Origin: Cellulomonas sp. P24
GTDB lineage: Bacteria > Actinomycetota > Actinomycetes > Actinomycetales > Cellulomonadaceae
Assembly: GCF_024704385.1 (NCBI RefSeq)
Contig: NZ_JAJDFX010000002.1
Coordinates: 682,001 to 746,000, forward strand
Direction of reading: 5' to 3'
Length of the DNA: 64,000 nt
The notes beneath the pieces were generated by a model. That model saw only the letters and a list, made by a program, of their open reading frames with translations, had not been told where the DNA came from and made no database searches. A program made the position numbers and the translations under genes. This document shows positions 17,042 through 27,332 of this stretch, in pieces; the stretch's first letter is position 1; every line of letters begins with the position of its first letter.

Positions 17042-19537
17042 ATGGCACGGCGAGCCCCGCGGCCGGACCGGCGCGTCGGACACGTCGACGGGGCGGTCGG
17101 CGCCCTCGTCGGGCTTCTCGTGGTGTTCGCCGTCACCCTGCTGCTCTCCGGGTCGGACGTGCAACCGGTCGGCCCTGTCGCGTCGCTCGTGTACCTCGTG
17201 ACGAGCATCGTGGCCGGCATCGTGTGCTGGTTCCCCGCCGACACCGGACGCGGGACGGTCTGGGGGTGGCGCCTGGTCGGCGTGCGAGCGGTGTTCGCGG
17301 TCGTGGCGACCATGCTCGTGGCCGTGCCCCGCACGTCGACGGGCAGCAACGCCTACCCCGTCGTGGCGGACTGGATCGTGCTCGCCGGGTTCCCGGTGCT
17401 CTACGTCGCCGCGATGCTCCTGGTCACCGCGCAGGTCCGGCACCTGGACGTCGGCGCCTGGCTCGACGGGGTCGTCGTCGCCGTCGGCATCGCAGCGGTG
17501 GCGAACGCGGTCCTGCTCGCTCCGCTCCGGGCCGCTCAGCGGACGGCCCCGACCAGTGTCGCGATCCTGCTCGGTCAACCGGTGGCCGACCTCGGCATCC
17601 TGCTCGCGGTCTGTGGTGCGATCCTCAGCCTCCGGCTCGTCCCCTCGGGTGGGTTGAGGCTGCTGCTCGCAGGCGTCGCCGTCAGGTTCCTCGGGGACAG
17701 CCTCCGCCTCGCGATGGAGGCCTCCGGCACGAACTCCCTCGAGCGCCTCGTCGCCTTCCTGTGGCTCTCGTCCGCGGTGCTCGTGGCCGTCGCCGCCCGG
17801 GTCCCGAGCTCAGGCACGGTCGCGGTCCGGACCACCCCGGTGAGCGACAGCGCAGCGTGGTGGCGCGGCCTGGCGCTCCCCGGCGGCGCGGCACTCGGCA
17901 GTCTGGCGATCCTCGCCGTCGCCCAGCAGCATGCGCTGCCGCTCGCTGCGTCGAGCCTCGCGCTCGTCACCCTCACGCTCGCGCTGGCCCGCACGGCGCT
18001 GACGTTCCATGAGGTCCTGTCGCTCTCCGACGTCCATGCCCAGGCCCGGACGGACGATCTCACCGGTCTGCCGAACCGCCGCGCCCTCTTCGAACGGGCC
18101 GATGCGTTGTTCCGACGGCGCAGCGCACGGGCGGCGTCCGCCGTGGACCGCGCCGTCTCGAGCCGCACGGCGTCCGCGTCGCTGCCCTCCCCCACCTCCG
18201 ACACCACCGAGACCACCGGCACGGAGCGGCCCATGGGCACGGCGCGGTCCATGGGCACGGCGCGGTCCATGGGCACAGAGCGGTCCGTGGGCACAGAGCG
18301 GTACACGGACACGGGGCCGGCCTCGCTCGTCATCGTCGGCCTGGACCGGTTCAAGGAGATCAACGACTCGCTCGGCCACGCCGCAGGTGACGCGCTGCTG
18401 ATCCAGGTCGGCCAACGGATCCGCACGCACCTGCGCAGCGACGACCTCCTCGCGCGGCTCGGCGGTGACGAGTTCGCCCTGCTGCTCCCCCGGACGTCTG
18501 CGGAGGGTGCCGTCGCGCTCGCCCGGACCGTACGCGCGTCGATCGAGGAGCCGTTCACCGTCGAGGCGACGCGCCTGCACGTCGACGCGAGCCTCGGCGT
18601 CGCGACGACCCCGGTGCCGGGCGGGTCCCGCGCCGAGCTGCTGCGGTGCGCCGACATCGCGATGGACGACGCCAAGCGCTCCGGCTCCGGGATCGCGCTC
18701 TACTCCCCCGTCATGCACGGCGAGGCGACCAACCGCGTCGCTCTGCTCGAGGAGCTGCGGTCCGCGCTCACGGGGGACCCGGCCGGGGGCGAGCTCGTCA
18801 TGCACCTCCAGCCCCAGATGACGCTCGTCGCCGGGTCACCGGCGGACCAACGGGTGCACGGCATGGAGGCGCTCGTCCGCTGGATCCACCCGACGCAGGG
18901 GTTGCTCCTTCCGGGGCGGTTCCTTCCCCTGGCCGAGGGGACCGGCCTCATGCGCGACCTCGGGTACGTCGTCGGCGAACGCGCCCTGGACGCGTGCCGG
19001 ACGTGGTGGGACCTCGGGTACCGGTTCCCCGTCTCGATCAACCTCTCCGCTGCGGACATGCACGACGAGGCCCTCCCCGAGAGGATCGCCGCCTCTCTCG
19101 CGTCGCGGGGCCTGCCGGCGTCCGCACTCGTGATCGAGGTGACCGAGCACAGCCTGATGGCCGACTCGGCGCGGGTCCGGCCGGTGCTCGAGCGGCTGCG
19201 CGCCTCGGGGGTGGCCATCTCGATCGACGACTACGGGACGGGCTTCTCCTCGCTGGCCTACCTGCGCCGACTGCCGCTCGACGAGCTCAAGCTCGACCGG
19301 CTCATGGTCGCCGACGTGCACCAGGACACGGCGAGCGCCGCAATCGTGCGCCACACCGTGGGTCTCGCGCACTCGCTCGGGCTGCGCCTGGTGGCCGAGG
19401 GCATCGAGGTCGCGGAGACCCGCGACATGCTCGCCGACCTCGGCTGCGACGTCGGGCAGGGGTATCTCTTCGCACGACCGATGCCGCCGTCCGACGTGGC
19501 GGACTGGCTCGCTGCCTCTGCCGCGCCGTCCCGCTGA
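17042..19537 (+). CDS. Membrane-bound GGDEF-EAL cyclic-di-GMP protein
   Basis: An 831-residue inner-membrane protein that may both make and break c-di-GMP. Residues 15-330 form about eight or nine membrane helices (an uncharacterised sensor). The diguanylate cyclase domain starts at DDLTGLPNRR (338-347) and keeps the active GGDEF at 474-478. The phosphodiesterase domain keeps EAL at 609-611, and also EVTEHSLM, DDYGTGFSSL, KLDRLMV and VAEGIEV. A Ser/Thr/Gly-rich segment of roughly 70 residues, holding an 18-bp tandem repeat, is inserted inside the GGDEF domain between LFERADALFRRR and VGLDRFKEIND, where family members have only a short loop. The start has a strong GGAGGAGG site. Confidence 0.93.
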   Translation: MARRAPRPDRRVGHVDGAVGALVGLLVVFAVTLLLSGSDVQPVGPVASLVYLVTSIVAGIVCWFPADTGRGTVWGWRLVGVRAVFAVVATMLVAVPRTSTGSNAYPVVADWIVLAGFPVLYVAAMLLVTAQVRHLDVGAWLDGVVVAVGIAAVANAVLLAPLRAAQRTAPTSVAILLGQPVADLGILLAVCGAILSLRLVPSGGLRLLLAGVAVRFLGDSLRLAMEASGTNSLERLVAFLWLSSAVLVAVAARVPSSGTVAVRTTPVSDSAAWWRGLALPGGAALGSLAILAVAQQHALPLAASSLALVTLTLALARTALTFHEVLSLSDVHAQARTDDLTGLPNRRALFERADALFRRRSARAASAVDRAVSSRTASASLPSPTSDTTETTGTERPMGTARSMGTARSMGTERSVGTERYTDTGPASLVIVGLDRFKEINDSLGHAAGDALLIQVGQRIRTHLRSDDLLARLGGDEFALLLPRTSAEGAVALARTVRASIEEPFTVEATRLHVDASLGVATTPVPGGSRAELLRCADIAMDDAKRSGSGIALYSPVMHGEATNRVALLEELRSALTGDPAGGELVMHLQPQMTLVAGSPADQRVHGMEALVRWIHPTQGLLLPGRFLPLAEGTGLMRDLGYVVGERALDACRTWWDLGYRFPVSINLSAADMHDEALPERIAASLASRGLPASALVIEVTEHSLMADSARVRPVLERLRASGVAISIDDYGTGFSSLAYLRRLPLDELKLDRLMVADVHQDTASAAIVRHTVGLAHSLGLRLVAEGIEVAETRDMLADLGCDVGQGYLFARPMPPSDVADWLAASAAPSR
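18218..18307 (+). repeat. Five 18-bp tandem repeats inside the GGDEF domain
   Basis: Units of 18 bp start at 18218, 18236, 18254, 18272 and 18290; units two and three are identical. They encode repeats of the form G-T-(E/A)-R-(P/S)-M. The frame is kept because 18 is a multiple of three. Confidence 0.92.
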
Positions 19538-19580
19538 CCGCCCCGCTCACCACTCCCGCTGACTGCCCCGCTGACCGCCG
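19532..19580 (+). repeat. Four 12/13-bp repeats spanning the GGDEF-EAL stop codon
   Basis: Related units (consensus CGCTGACCGCCC) occupy 19532-19543, 19544-19556, 19557-19568 and 19569-19580. The first includes the TGA stop of the gene; two of the later ones repeat it. Confidence 0.7.
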
Positions 19581-19655
19581 GGCGGAAGGTCCGCCCCCGT
19601 CACGACCGCCAGGGCAATACGGTGGTCCCGAACGACAGCCGCGAGAAGGAGCACT

Positions 19656-21356
<1,701 letters not shown>

Positions 21357-21382
21357 GCGGCACGCCACAGCACAGCACGATC

Positions 21383-21423
21383 GCACCGGGGCCCCGCAGG
21401 TCAGCACTGCGGGGTCCCGGTGC
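21383..21423 (+). terminator. Hairpin terminator after pgi
   Basis: Arms 21383-21398 and 21408-21423 pair over 16 bp with one mismatch and a 9-base loop, 26 bases after the pgi stop. It lies between convergent pgi and the protease gene and may serve both strands. No T tract follows. Confidence 0.75.
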
Positions 21424-21465
21424 GTCGGTGGGTCCCGGTCGCCGGGTCCCGTTGGTGGGCGGTCC

Positions 21466-21501
21466 CGGATCAGTCGGCGGGCTCGGATCAGTCGGCAGGC
21501 C
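21466..21501 (-). repeat. 18-bp tandem duplication spanning the protease stop codon
   Basis: Units 21466-21483 and 21484-21501 match at 16 of 18 positions. The second holds the stop (TCA on this strand, 21488-21490) of the minus-strand protease gene; the first repeats it downstream. Confidence 0.82.
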
Positions 21502-22753
21502 CGGCGATCAGCGTCACGGTGGCCGTCTGGCTCGCCCCGGTGGTGCCCGACGTCCAGGTCACGGTCACCTGGTCACCCGGTTGGTGCGCGGCGAGGAGCT
21601 CGCTGAGCGCGTCTGCCGAGCCCACGGCCACGCCGTCGAGAGCGGTGATCGTGTCCCCTGCAGCGAGACCGGCCTGCTGCGCCGGGGTGCCGTCGATCAC
21701 GCCGGCGACCCATGCGCCGGTCGTGGCCACGGTCGTGCCGGGACGTCCCGTCTGCGTGCCCATCTGCACCCCGAGGAAGGCGGGGTAGCCGATCGTCACG
21801 GTGTCGGTGTCCGTCCCGGCGAGGATCGTCTCGGCGATGGCGAGCGCACGATCGATCGTGATCGCGTAGCCGCTGATGTTCGAGCTCCCGGACGACGCCG
21901 CAGTCGTCACCCCGACCACGGCACCGGAGGAGTCGAGCACGGCCCCGCCGGAGTCACCCGAGACGACGTCCGCGTCGATCTGCAGGAGCCCGTCGAGCGT
22001 CACGAGCTCGCCGGTGACCTCGTCCTGCGTCGTGACCGTCGCGTCGAGGGAGGTCACGGTACCGGCGGCCGCCACGAGGCTCCCGCCGCCCTCGGCGTTC
22101 CCTACCGCGGTGACGGCGTCGCCGATCGCGACACCACTGGTCGCGATCGTCGCGGTCGCGAGCCCCGAGGCACCGGTGAGCCGCAGCACGGCGATGTCGG
22201 CGGTCGCGTCGGTGCCGACGACCTCGGCCGCGTACGTCGCACCGGTCGACTCGACGGTCACCTCGATCGCGGTGGCGCCGACGATCACGTGGTTGTTGGT
22301 GAGGACCGTGCCGTCGGAGGTCAGCACGATGCCGGTGCCCGCGGAGGTCGCCTCCTGGTACCCGAGCGTGGACACGATCGTCACGAGGCCGACCTGCTGC
22401 GTCGCGGTCGCCGCCGTCGTCTCGAGCGCCGTCGGCTCCGCTCCGCGGACCGGCCCGCTCCAGCCCCGGCCGGGCAGGTTCGACGTGTCGGGGATCTGCT
22501 CGTCCGGCTGCGTGAGGGCGCTGTCGGTCGACACCGACGCCGAGTCGAGGCTCTGCGTCGCCGACCAGATCGCACCTCCGGTCGCGAGCCCGAGGGCGAG
22601 GGCCGAGGCGGCCACGATCGCCACCGTGCGCCGACGCCGAGGACGTCGCACGACGGGTTCGACCAGGAACGTCTCCACCGGGACGTCGGGCGACGCTGCC
22701 GCGCCGGAACCGGGTGCTGTCGGGGTAGGTCCGGTGCCGTCGTTGTCATCCAT
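21488..22753 (-). CDS. HtrA/DegP-like serine protease with PDZ domain (S1C)
   Basis: A 421-residue membrane-anchored protease likely to act on damaged or signalling proteins outside the membrane. Residues 1-42 are cytoplasmic and end in a basic RRPRRRR; residues 43-65 form the membrane anchor. The trypsin-like domain has the complete triad: His155 (TNNHVI), Asp186 (TADIAVLRL) and Ser268 (VSGDSGGAV). A PDZ domain follows (FLGVQMGTQ ... GTPAQQAGLAAGDTITALDGV). The ATG at 22753 has a GGAGGA site. Confidence 0.93.
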   Translation of the reverse strand: MDDNDGTGPTPTAPGSGAAASPDVPVETFLVEPVVRRPRRRRTVAIVAASALALGLATGGAIWSATQSLDSASVSTDSALTQPDEQIPDTSNLPGRGWSGPVRGAEPTALETTAATATQQVGLVTIVSTLGYQEATSAGTGIVLTSDGTVLTNNHVIVGATAIEVTVESTGATYAAEVVGTDATADIAVLRLTGASGLATATIATSGVAIGDAVTAVGNAEGGGSLVAAAGTVTSLDATVTTQDEVTGELVTLDGLLQIDADVVSGDSGGAVLDSSGAVVGVTTAASSGSSNISGYAITIDRALAIAETILAGTDTDTVTIGYPAFLGVQMGTQTGRPGTTVATTGAWVAGVIDGTPAQQAGLAAGDTITALDGVAVGSADALSELLAAHQPGDQVTVTWTSGTTGASQTATVTLIAGPAD

Positions 22754-22915
22754 GGGAGTCCTCCAGCCGTCCAGCACCTGGGTGGTGCCGTCACCTCCAG
22801 GCAACTCCGCAGGACTCTGAGCTGCCTGTGACCGTGCTGGGCCCCGGCGAAGCGTTCGGACGCGGGCGGCGGTCCAATGGTGGCCGGGTCGTCGGCGCTC
22901 GGCGCACCTCATGCC

Positions 22916-22921
22916 TAGGCT
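22916..22921 (+). promoter_or_regulatory. -10 box (TAGGCT) of a leaderless gene
   Basis: TAGGCT ends 6 bases before the GTG at 22928, and no Shine-Dalgarno is present. This is the same geometry as at pncB. Confidence 0.5.
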
Positions 22922-22927
22922 GGGGCG

Positions 22928-23308
22928 GTGGCCGTACCGGAACCTCTCGTGTCCACCCGGGTCGATCGCTGGGTATGGGCCGTCCGGCTCGCGCGCACCC
23001 GCGCGCTCGCGGCCGCCGCGTGCCGCGGTGGTCACGTCCGGGTGAACGGCGACCACGTGAAACCCGCGGCACCCGTGCGCGTCGGTGACGAGGTGCGGGT
23101 CCGGGGCGACGGCCCCGAGCGCATCGTCGTGGTCACGCGCGTGATCGAGAAGCGGGTCGGTGCCGGACCCGCGGCGGAGTGCTTCGTGGACCACACGCCG
23201 GCTCCCCCGCCACGCGAGCACGTGGCCGTCGCCGCGCAGCGCGACCGCGGTGCCGGCCGGCCGACCAAGCGCGAGCGCCGCGAGATCGACCGTCTTCGGG
23301 GTCGCTGA
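22928..23308 (+). CDS. S4-domain RNA-binding protein (Hsp15-like)
   Basis: A 126-residue basic protein. An S4 RNA-binding fold covers residues 8-60 (STRVDRWVWAVRLARTRALAAAACRGGHVRVNGDHVKPAAPVR split as usual into two helices and a hairpin). In E. coli, Hsp15 rescues stalled 50S subunits carrying peptidyl-tRNA; the same role here is inferred. The C-terminal tail (RPTKRERREIDRLRGR) is the basic extension typical of the family. The GTG start at 22928 agrees with a leaderless promoter. Divergent from the protease gene. Confidence 0.9.
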   Translation: MAVPEPLVSTRVDRWVWAVRLARTRALAAAACRGGHVRVNGDHVKPAAPVRVGDEVRVRGDGPERIVVVTRVIEKRVGAGPAAECFVDHTPAPPPREHVAVAAQRDRGAGRPTKRERREIDRLRGR

Positions 23309-23374
23309 GCACGGCTCGATCGCCCCCGCCCGCACCCTCGGGCGCCACGAAACCTCCGCGGTACACGCGCGCAC

Positions 23375-23380
23375 TAGGGT
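23375..23380 (+). promoter_or_regulatory. -10 box (TAGGGT) of a leaderless gene
   Basis: TAGGGT ends 8 bases before the ATG at 23389 with no ribosome binding site between. Confidence 0.45.
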
Positions 23381-23388
23381 GCCGAACC

Positions 23389-24348
23389 ATGACCTCTCGA
23401 CGGATCGTGTGCCCCAGCGCTGACGGCGGGCTCGCCGCCCGGTTCGACTCCCCCGAGCTGCGCCGTCGGCTCGAGGCGCTCGGCGAGGTCGTCATCGCCG
23501 GCGACGTCCCCGACCAGGCGGAGATCCGGGAGTGGGTGAGCACCGCCGAGGTCGTGCTGCTCCCGGTGCACCTCGACGACGACACCCTTCGCGAGTGCGC
23601 CGGCCGCACCGAGCTCCTCGCGTTCGCCGGCACAGGGGCTGCGACCTACGTGAACCTCACGCTGGCGCGCGAGCTCGGCATCACGGTGACCAACGTGACG
23701 CACTACGGCGACCGCGCGGTCGCGGAGCATGCGCTCGCCCTGCTGCTGTCCGCTGCGCGCGGGGTGCCTGCCGCCGACCTCGCACTGCGGGGCGGGGACT
23801 GGACGGGCCGCGCGGGGCGCGAGCTCGAGGGGGCGACCGTGGGCGTGGTCGGGTTCGGCGGGATCGGCCGGACGTTCGCCCGGCTGGCGGACGCCCTCGG
23901 GATGCGGGTGCTCGTCTGGGACCGTGCGGTCGACGACGCCGACCTGTCGCCGGTCCACGGGCGGGCGGTCGACCTCGACGAGCTGTTCGCGAGCAGCGAC
24001 GCCGTCAGCCTGCACCTGCCGTTGACGCCGCAGACCGACGGCCTCGTGACGGATCACCTGCTCGACCTGCTGGCTCCGGGGTCGATCCTCGTCAACACCG
24101 CGCGTGGTGAGCTGCTCGCGCGCGGCGCCCTGGTCCGTCGCCTCGCGCGCGGTGACCTGCTGGCCGCACTCGACGTGTTCGACCCGGAGCCGCTCGCGCC
24201 GGACGACCCGCTGCTCTCCGCGCCGGGCACGATCCTCACCCCTCACCTGGGGTTCCGCACCCCGCAGGCCCTGGCCCGGATGGCCGAGGGGACGGTCGCC
24301 GCCGTCGAGGGGTTCTGCGCCGGGCGTCCCGTCAACGTCGTGACCTGA
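23389..24348 (+). CDS. D-isomer-specific 2-hydroxyacid dehydrogenase
   Basis: A 319-residue NAD(P)-dependent cytosolic oxidoreductase. The Rossmann motif is VGFGGIGRTFARLADALG with an aspartate at the end of the second strand (LVWDR), which favours NAD. The catalytic trio is arginine in VNTARGELL, glutamate in DVFDPEPL and histidine in TPHLGF. The substrate is uncertain: phosphoglycerate, glyoxylate/hydroxypyruvate and related acids are all possible. There is no C-terminal ACT domain, so a full-length SerA is unlikely. Confidence 0.9.
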   Translation: MTSRRIVCPSADGGLAARFDSPELRRRLEALGEVVIAGDVPDQAEIREWVSTAEVVLLPVHLDDDTLRECAGRTELLAFAGTGAATYVNLTLARELGITVTNVTHYGDRAVAEHALALLLSAARGVPAADLALRGGDWTGRAGRELEGATVGVVGFGGIGRTFARLADALGMRVLVWDRAVDDADLSPVHGRAVDLDELFASSDAVSLHLPLTPQTDGLVTDHLLDLLAPGSILVNTARGELLARGALVRRLARGDLLAALDVFDPEPLAPDDPLLSAPGTILTPHLGFRTPQALARMAEGTVAAVEGFCAGRPVNVVT

Positions 24349-24367
24349 CTCCCGCTGCCCGCCCGGG

Positions 24368-24411
24368 GGTCATCCCGTCGTCACGCGGGGTTCATCGACG
24401 GTCGGTAGCAT
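24368..24411 (+). promoter_or_regulatory. Pho-box-like triple 11-bp direct repeat with -10 box
   Basis: Three contiguous 11-base units (24368-24378, 24379-24389, 24390-24400) each carry the TCA core of the actinobacterial PhoP direct repeat (GTTCACC-like). Five bases later comes TAGCAT (24406-24411), a -10 box 8 bases before the GTG at 24420. Each unit matches the Streptomyces consensus at only 6 or 7 of 11 positions, so PhoP control is plausible but not certain. Confidence 0.45.
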
Positions 24412-24419
24412 CGCCGCTC

Positions 24420-25094
24420 GTGGCACTCACCCTGTACCTGGTCCGGCACGGTCGCACGGTCTACAACGTCGAGCACCGGCTGCAGGGGTGGTGCGACTCA
24501 CCCCTCACCGACGACGGCGCGGCCGGGGTCGACGTGACCGCGCACCACCTGCGTACCCGGTCGTTCGCCGCCGCATACGCGAGCCCATCCGGTCGGACGG
24601 TCGCGACCGCCGACGCGATCCTGAGCCATCATCCGGACACGGCGCTGACCACGGATGACGACCTCCGGGAGTTCAGCTTCGGCGACTTCGAGGCCGCGCC
24701 GGAGCAGGATCTTCACGCGTACGTCGACCCCTGGGAGATGTTCGCCCACGTGTTCGACGGGACCTACCCCGGCCTCCCCGGCGGCGAGTCCGCGCAGACG
24801 TACCTGGGTCGGGTCCGCGCCGGCTTCGCACGGATCGAGGAGGCCCATCGCGGCGACTCCGAGGTCCTGGTCGTCAGCCACGGGGTGACCCTTGCGGCGT
24901 ACCTCACGCTGATCGGCTGCGCGCCGACGCATCCGCTCCCCAACGCGAGCGTCTCCACCGTCGAGATCGACGCGGACGGCGGGCACCACGTCACGTCGTT
25001 CGCGGTCGACCCGTCCGGTCAGGGCGTGCCGCAGCTCGGCACGATCCCGACGCAGGCCACCGAGCGGTCCGACCAGGCCCGCGCGTCGGCCTGA
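24420..25094 (+). CDS. Histidine phosphatase family protein (phosphoglycerate mutase-like)
   Basis: A 224-residue cytosolic phosphatase. The phosphohistidine motif is LVRHGRTVYNVEHRLQGWCDSPLT (RHG at residues 8-10), and the second catalytic histidine is in VLVVSHGVTLAAYL. The acidic loop LREFSFGDFEAAPEQ carries the general acid. Substrate unknown; members remove phosphate from sugars, nucleotides or cofactors. The GTG start fits a leaderless promoter with a Pho-box-like repeat. A 33-bp repeat begins at the last codons. Confidence 0.88.
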   Translation: MALTLYLVRHGRTVYNVEHRLQGWCDSPLTDDGAAGVDVTAHHLRTRSFAAAYASPSGRTVATADAILSHHPDTALTTDDDLREFSFGDFEAAPEQDLHAYVDPWEMFAHVFDGTYPGLPGGESAQTYLGRVRAGFARIEEAHRGDSEVLVVSHGVTLAAYLTLIGCAPTHPLPNASVSTVEIDADGGHHVTSFAVDPSGQGVPQLGTIPTQATERSDQARASA

Positions 25095-25184
25095 CCCGCG
25101 CACCGGCTCACCTGTTCGTCGACCTGATCCGCGCGCCGGCTCACCTGGATGTCGGCCTGACCCGCACGTCGGTGTGACTCGCCC
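25086..25184 (+). repeat. Three imperfect 33-bp repeats spanning the phosphatase stop codon
   Basis: Units at 25086-25118, 25119-25151 and 25152-25184; the first two match at most positions, and the third only in its first half. The first holds the TGA stop (25092-25094), and the TGA is kept in the later units. Confidence 0.75.
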
Positions 25185-25288
25185 GTCGACCGACCGACGT
25201 TGCACGGACGCCGGGCCCCGGTCACCACGAGGGTGCCGAGACCCGGCGTCAGCGTGCCGTTCTGCCTGTTCGGCGCCGTCCTGCCGCC

Positions 25289-26263
25289 TCAGCCGCGCGC
25301 GGCCTCGACCTCGGCGTAGTCCTCCGCCGTGAGCGTCAACGACGCGGCGGGCAACCAGCCGTCGATCTGCGCCGGCGTGCGCGCGCCGACGATCGCACCG
25401 GTGACGCCCGGGAACCCCAGGGTCCAGGCTGCTGCTGCGGCCGCCGTCGGGACGTCGTGCCGTTCGGCGACCCGGGCGAGCGCTGCGGCGACCCGCAGGT
25501 TCGCGTCGAGCTCGGTGGTGAACGCCGGGGCCGACCTCCGCCAGTCGTCCGCGGGGAGGCCGGCCACCCGCTCGGCGGTGAACGCGCCGGTGAGCAGACC
25601 GGATCCCATCGGGCTGTACACGATCACGGCGGTGCCGTGCGCGTCGCACCACGGGAGCAGCTCGTCACGGGCCTCCTGGCGGATCGCCGAGAACGGCGGC
25701 TGCAGCGAGTCGACGTGGCCGAGGGACTCGGCGACCTCGAGCTGCGCGACGTCGTGGTTCGACAACCCGACGGCCCGCACCTTGCCCTCGGCCTTGAGGT
25801 CGAGGAAGGTCTGCCAGTAGACCTCCACCGGCGTCCCGTCGGCCGACGGCCAGTGCAGCTGGTACAGGTCGATGCGGTCGACGCCGAGCCGACGCAAGGA
25901 CGCCTCGACCTCTGTCCGCAGCGACTCCGGGGTGCAGACGCTCCGCGGTGCGAGGCGGCGGTCGTCGTCGGACCACACGCGGCCGCCCTTGGTGAAGACG
26001 TACGGCCGCTCACCCTCCGGCAGGTCGCGCAGGGCGCGCCCGACGACCTCCTCGGAGTGGCCGAGCCCGTACACCGCCGCGGTGTCGATCCAGTTGACGC
26101 CGGACTCGACCGCGTGATGTATCGCCGCGATCGAGTCCTGGTCGTCCTGCGGTCCCCAGGCGAACGCCCAGTCCCCGCCGCCGATCGCCCATGCGCCGAA
26201 GCCGACGCGGGTGATCTGCATGTCGGTGCGCCCGAAGGTCACCGTGGGCAGCTCGGTCCTCAT
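25289..26263 (-). CDS. Aldo/keto reductase
   Basis: A 324-residue (beta/alpha)8 NADPH-dependent oxidoreductase. The catalytic tetrad is seen as Asp in NWIDTAAVYGLG (with its Tyr), Lys in VFTKGG and His in LYQLHWPS. The C-terminal GAIVGARTPAQIDGWLPA binds the cofactor phosphate. The ATG at 26263 has a GGAGGAG site. It lies 25 bases after a second aldo/keto reductase gene on the same strand, and the pair diverges from a LysR regulator that may control both. Substrate unknown. Confidence 0.93.
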   Translation of the reverse strand: MRTELPTVTFGRTDMQITRVGFGAWAIGGGDWAFAWGPQDDQDSIAAIHHAVESGVNWIDTAAVYGLGHSEEVVGRALRDLPEGERPYVFTKGGRVWSDDDRRLAPRSVCTPESLRTEVEASLRRLGVDRIDLYQLHWPSADGTPVEVYWQTFLDLKAEGKVRAVGLSNHDVAQLEVAESLGHVDSLQPPFSAIRQEARDELLPWCDAHGTAVIVYSPMGSGLLTGAFTAERVAGLPADDWRRSAPAFTTELDANLRVAAALARVAERHDVPTAAAAAAWTLGFPGVTGAIVGARTPAQIDGWLPAASLTLTAEDYAEVEAARG

Positions 26264-26288
26264 CGCTCTCCTCCGACTCGCGACGGGA

Positions 26289-27158
26289 TCAGCGGGTCGG
26301 GTCGGCGGAGAGCGTGGCGATCTCCTCCGGGGTGAGCACGAGGTCGGCGGCCTGCGCCGAGTCCTGGATGCTCGCCGCACGCGACGCACCGGGGATCGGG
26401 ATGACCACCGGGGCGAGCGCGAGCTCCCAGGCGAGGCAGACGCGCTGCGGGCTCACCCCGTGGGCGTCGGCGACGGTCTGGAAGGCGCCGTGCTGACCGC
26501 CGAGCTCACCGGCGCGGGCGATCCCACCGAGGGGGCTCCACGGAAGGAAGGCGATGCCGAGCTCGGCGCACAGCTCGAGCTCGCCGAGGCTGCTCCGGAA
26601 CGCAGGCGAGAACTGGTTCTGCACCGACACCAGGCGCCCCCCGAGGATCTCCTGGGCCTGACGGATCTGGTCGACGTTCGCGTTCGAGATCCCGGCCATC
26701 GCGATCACGCCGTCGTCGAGCAGGTCGCGGATCGCGCCGACCGAGTCCGCGTACGGCACGCGGGGGTCCGGGCGGTGGAACTGGTAGAGGTCGATCACGT
26801 CGACGCCGAGGCGCTTGGCCGAGGCCTTGACGGCCTCCTTGAGGTACTCGGGCCGACCGTCCTGGGTCCACGAGCCGTCGCCGGGACGCAGGTGCCCGCC
26901 CTTGGTGGCGACGAGGACGTTGCTGGTGTCGCCGCCGTAGCTGCTCAGCGCGCGCGCGATCAGGCTCTCGTTGTGCCCGACGTCGGTCGCGGTGAGGTGG
27001 TAGGCGTCCGCGGTGTCGATGAGGGTGACACCGGCGTCGAGCGCGGCGTGGATCGTGCTGATCGACTGGCTCTCGTCGGGACGGCCCTCGATCGACATCG
27101 GCATCCCGCCGAGTCCGATCGCGCTGACGGACCGGTTGCCGATGGTGCGCTGCTGCAT
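26289..27158 (-). CDS. Aldo/keto reductase
   Basis: A 289-residue enzyme of the same superfamily as its downstream neighbour but from a different branch. Tetrad residues are Asp and Tyr in LIDTADAYHL, Lys in VATKGG and His in QFHRPDP. The end PIPGASRAASIQDSAQAA is the NADPH phosphate site. The ATG at 27158 was preferred to an earlier in-frame start at 27203 because GGAAGAGGG lies just before it. It is the first gene of a probable two-gene operon divergent from LysR. Confidence 0.92.
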   Translation of the reverse strand: MQQRTIGNRSVSAIGLGGMPMSIEGRPDESQSISTIHAALDAGVTLIDTADAYHLTATDVGHNESLIARALSSYGGDTSNVLVATKGGHLRPGDGSWTQDGRPEYLKEAVKASAKRLGVDVIDLYQFHRPDPRVPYADSVGAIRDLLDDGVIAMAGISNANVDQIRQAQEILGGRLVSVQNQFSPAFRSSLGELELCAELGIAFLPWSPLGGIARAGELGGQHGAFQTVADAHGVSPQRVCLAWELALAPVVIPIPGASRAASIQDSAQAADLVLTPEEIATLSADPTR

Positions 27159-27271
27159 GCTGCCCTCTTCCTGTCCTGGTACTTGCTGGTGCCGCACGTG
27201 CACGGGGCACGGTGACGTGTGAGGACGCGCAGGAACGCGCGTCGTCGATCGTCCGGCACCGACGATGCTAT

Positions 27272-27286
27272 GAAGCCGTAGACTTC
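27272..27286. promoter_or_regulatory. Candidate LysR box between divergent AKR and lysR genes
   Basis: GAAG-N7-CTTC is a dyad inside a longer T-N11-A arrangement (TGAAG...CTTCG), in the 174-base gap between the reductase ATG and the LysR ATG. The position fits a shared control site. Confidence 0.4.
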
Positions 27287-27332
27287 GCGTCCAACAACTA
27301 GACCTCGTGAGATTGAGAACGGTGGGTCATCA

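Noticed and set aside
18218-18307. Repeats considered as a CRISPR array
   Set aside because: Units are contiguous with no spacers, stay in one reading frame and lie inside an intact protein.
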